Shown here: positions 61,443 through 62,869 of the stretch, piece by piece
How the letters are laid out: each line of letters opens with the position of its first letter
How positions within the stretch are numbered: position 1 is the first letter of the stretch
Assembly: GCA_001661515.1 (NCBI GenBank)
Contig: LUVW01000025.1
Span: 1-62,869, forward strand
Direction: 5' to 3'
From: Capniomyces stellatus
Lineage: Eukaryota > Kickxellomycota > Harpellomycetes > Harpellales > Legeriomycetaceae
Length of the DNA stretch: 62,869 bases
Translations under genes and position numbers: made by a program
Notes under the pieces: generated by a model
Database searches by the model: none
The model's input: only the letters and a program-made list of their open reading frames with translations
What the model was told of the DNA's origin: nothing

Positions 61443-62869
61443 TTAGTTATTATTTGCTATAACATCTCTCTTGGGGTCAACCAGTATAAACAGTGATTTG
61501 AGCTTCTTCAAAAACCGGTGTTCTCCCTTATTTGAGCTGGAATCGGCGCCTTCTTGCATTTTTTGATCAATGCTCGAGTCGTCGTTAACCTCAACTAATG
61601 GGATAAGCCTTGCTCCATCCGCGCTATCGTTATTTGGGTTTGGTACGGCTGCTCTACCTATGACGTTTTCGCCATCCTCAGCATTGTTAGAGTTTCCTGA
61701 GGGCAACCCGGGAGCTGGGGCTTCTGTGCTCAATGCAGTTCCTGTCATGTTATCAACACTTACAATAGTCTTTGAAATCACAACCTTGTTAGTTATGGGG
61801 TCGGAGTCGTTGATTCCAAGTGCATTGATATTAGTTTGCTCTATAATTTCTATAATTGTGAACGTGGATATATATGTTCTGGTGATCCATCTTGGGAATG
61901 ATGTGGTTGTTTCTAAACCACTCTCAGAGTTCTGCTCAGTAGTGGTGGTAATTGTTGTGATATTTATGGTTTCTGTAAATGGTACAGATACTGTTGTGGT
62001 AGAAATTATGCTCTCGGTTGATACTAGTCCTGCCTTGGTTTCAGTTGTGGTGACTGTTTCGGTAAAGTGGTTTGATGTGTTGTGGCTTTCGCACAATTTC
62101 ACTAATTCGCTTTCACTAAACTCCTGTGTTACGGTTACTGCAGGTCCAACAACAGTCTCAGTTACTTCATTTGCGGATTCAATAACAGTTTCGATAACAG
62201 TCTCAGTGGCTGTTTGGCCAGCCTCAATTATAGTCATCCCAGGCTCAGTGATAGTCACGGATTCTGTCTCGGTTACTCCGCCATCAACAGATGTCTCAGT
62301 GACAGTTTCTGTCTTGGTTTCTGTTTTTCCAACCTCAATTACGGTTACTCCAGGCTCAGTAACAGTCACGGACTCGGTTTCGGTCAAACCAGCATCGACT
62401 GATGTTTCAATGACAGTTATAGATACGGTGGCTGTCTCGCCGGCTTGGATTATTGTTACTCCAGGCTCAGTGACGGTCTCTGTTTCGGTTGCCCCAGCAT
62501 CAACAGATGTCTCAATGACGGTCTCTGTTTCGGTTACTCCAGCATCGATTGATGTTTCAGTGATGGTTTCTGTTTCGGTTACTCCGCCATCAACAGATGT
62601 CTCAGTGACAGTTTCTGTCTTGGTTTCTGTTTTTCCAACCTCAATTACGGTTACTCCAGGCTCAGTAACAGTCACGGACTCGGTTTCGGTCAAACCAGCA
62701 TCGACTGATGTTTCAATGACAGTTATAGATACGGTGGCTGTCTCGCCGGCTTGGATTATTGTTACTCCAGGCTCAGTGACGGTCTCTGTTTCGGTTGCCC
62801 CAGCATCAACAGATGTCTCAATGACGGTCTCTGTTTCGGTTACTCCAGCATCGATTGATGTTTCAGTGA
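61443..62869 (-). CDS. Thr/Glu/Val-rich surface-type repeat protein (5' end missing)
   Basis: The frame is open from the right window edge to TAA at 61443-61445, at least 475 residues, so the start and probably a signal peptide lie outside. The visible N-terminal part is built from units such as TETSVDAGVTETETV and TVTEPGVTVIEVGKTETKTE, an extended Thr/Val/Glu pattern typical of stalk or wall-surface proteins. A 306-base (102-residue) block is repeated twice without visible change. After the repeats come a Thr/Ile-rich region, a proline-rich segment (STEAPAPGLPSG) and a basic end, RFLKKLKSLFILVDPKRDV. There is no GPI or membrane signal at the C-terminus. Function unknown; adhesion or wall association is inference. 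Confidence 0.8.
   Translation of the reverse strand, partial: TETSIDAGVTETETVIETSVDAGATETETVTEPGVTIIQAGETATVSITVIETSVDAGLTETESVTVTEPGVTVIEVGKTETKTETVTETSVDGGVTETETITETSIDAGVTETETVIETSVDAGATETETVTEPGVTIIQAGETATVSITVIETSVDAGLTETESVTVTEPGVTVIEVGKTETKTETVTETSVDGGVTETESVTITEPGMTIIEAGQTATETVIETVIESANEVTETVVGPAVTVTQEFSESELVKLCESHNTSNHFTETVTTTETKAGLVSTESIISTTTVSVPFTETINITTITTTTEQNSESGLETTTSFPRWITRTYISTFTIIEIIEQTNINALGINDSDPITNKVVISKTIVSVDNMTGTALSTEAPAPGLPSGNSNNAEDGENVIGRAAVPNPNNDSADGARLIPLVEVNDDSSIDQKMQEGADSSSNKGEHRFLKKLKSLFILVDPKRDVIANNN
62281..62869 (-). repeat. 306-bp direct tandem repeat within the surface-type gene
   Basis: The segment 62281-62563 recurs at 62587-62869, shifted by exactly 306 bases, and by eye the copies are identical. 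The array continues past the window edge. Confidence 0.9.

Overview
This looks like a piece of nuclear chromosome from a filamentous, early-diverging fungus. It is AT-rich and eukaryotic. Genes carry 0 to about 11 short GT-AG introns, intergenic spacers run to 2 kb, and there are no operons and no bacterial features. The gene set is fungal or opisthokont: a Rac GTPase, a Tea1/Kel1-like kelch protein, a PCH-family F-BAR/SH3 protein, a DUF3020 protein, Tim13, Bud31, Dim1, Trm1 and Rad1. Two GPI-type trypsin-family genes and a Thr/Glu/Val-rich surface-type repeat protein fit an animal-associated zoopagomycete-like lineage (for example Kickxellomycotina); that placement is inference. TGA, TAA and TAG all end conserved proteins, so the nuclear code is standard.

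Layout. 1-1.5 kb: gene-poor left flank. 1.5-10.7 kb: a WBP4-like splicing factor (-), UNC50/GMH1 (-), BUD31 (+), a DUF3020 protein (-), a doubtful DDT-like exon (-), TIM13 (-). 11.2-16.5 kb: a secreted acidic protein (-), pantothenate synthetase (+), rRNA dimethylase DIM1 (-). 17.4-21.6 kb: a 1205-residue orphan with a helical body and coiled-coil tail (+). 21.9-25.1 kb: two degenerate trypsin-family genes in tandem (-). 28.1-43.5 kb, all +: a kelch/coiled-coil polarity protein, RAC1, an AP180-like ANTH adaptor and an F-BAR/SH3 protein. This run is thematically coherent (polarity, actin, endocytosis, cytokinesis), although shared regulation cannot be read from sequence. 43.7-48.7 kb: PPWD1-type WD40-cyclophilin (-) divergent from TRM1 (+). 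49.3-52.7 kb: a 61-residue protein and a tail-anchored protein (+). 53.2-60.7 kb: RAD1/XPF and a UBXN4/Ubx2-like ER protein (-). 61.4 kb to the right edge: the 3' part of a surface-type repeat protein (-).

Most exon structures were solved by joining open frames at GT-AG sites until the protein matched its family without a gap. I saw no convincing tRNA, rRNA, CRISPR array or transposon. The most unusual signals are a mid-gene switch of the sense strand from purine-rich to pyrimidine-rich in several large genes, the two broken trypsin-family genes, and tandem repeats that repeatedly sit inside introns, one of them directly against a 3' splice site.
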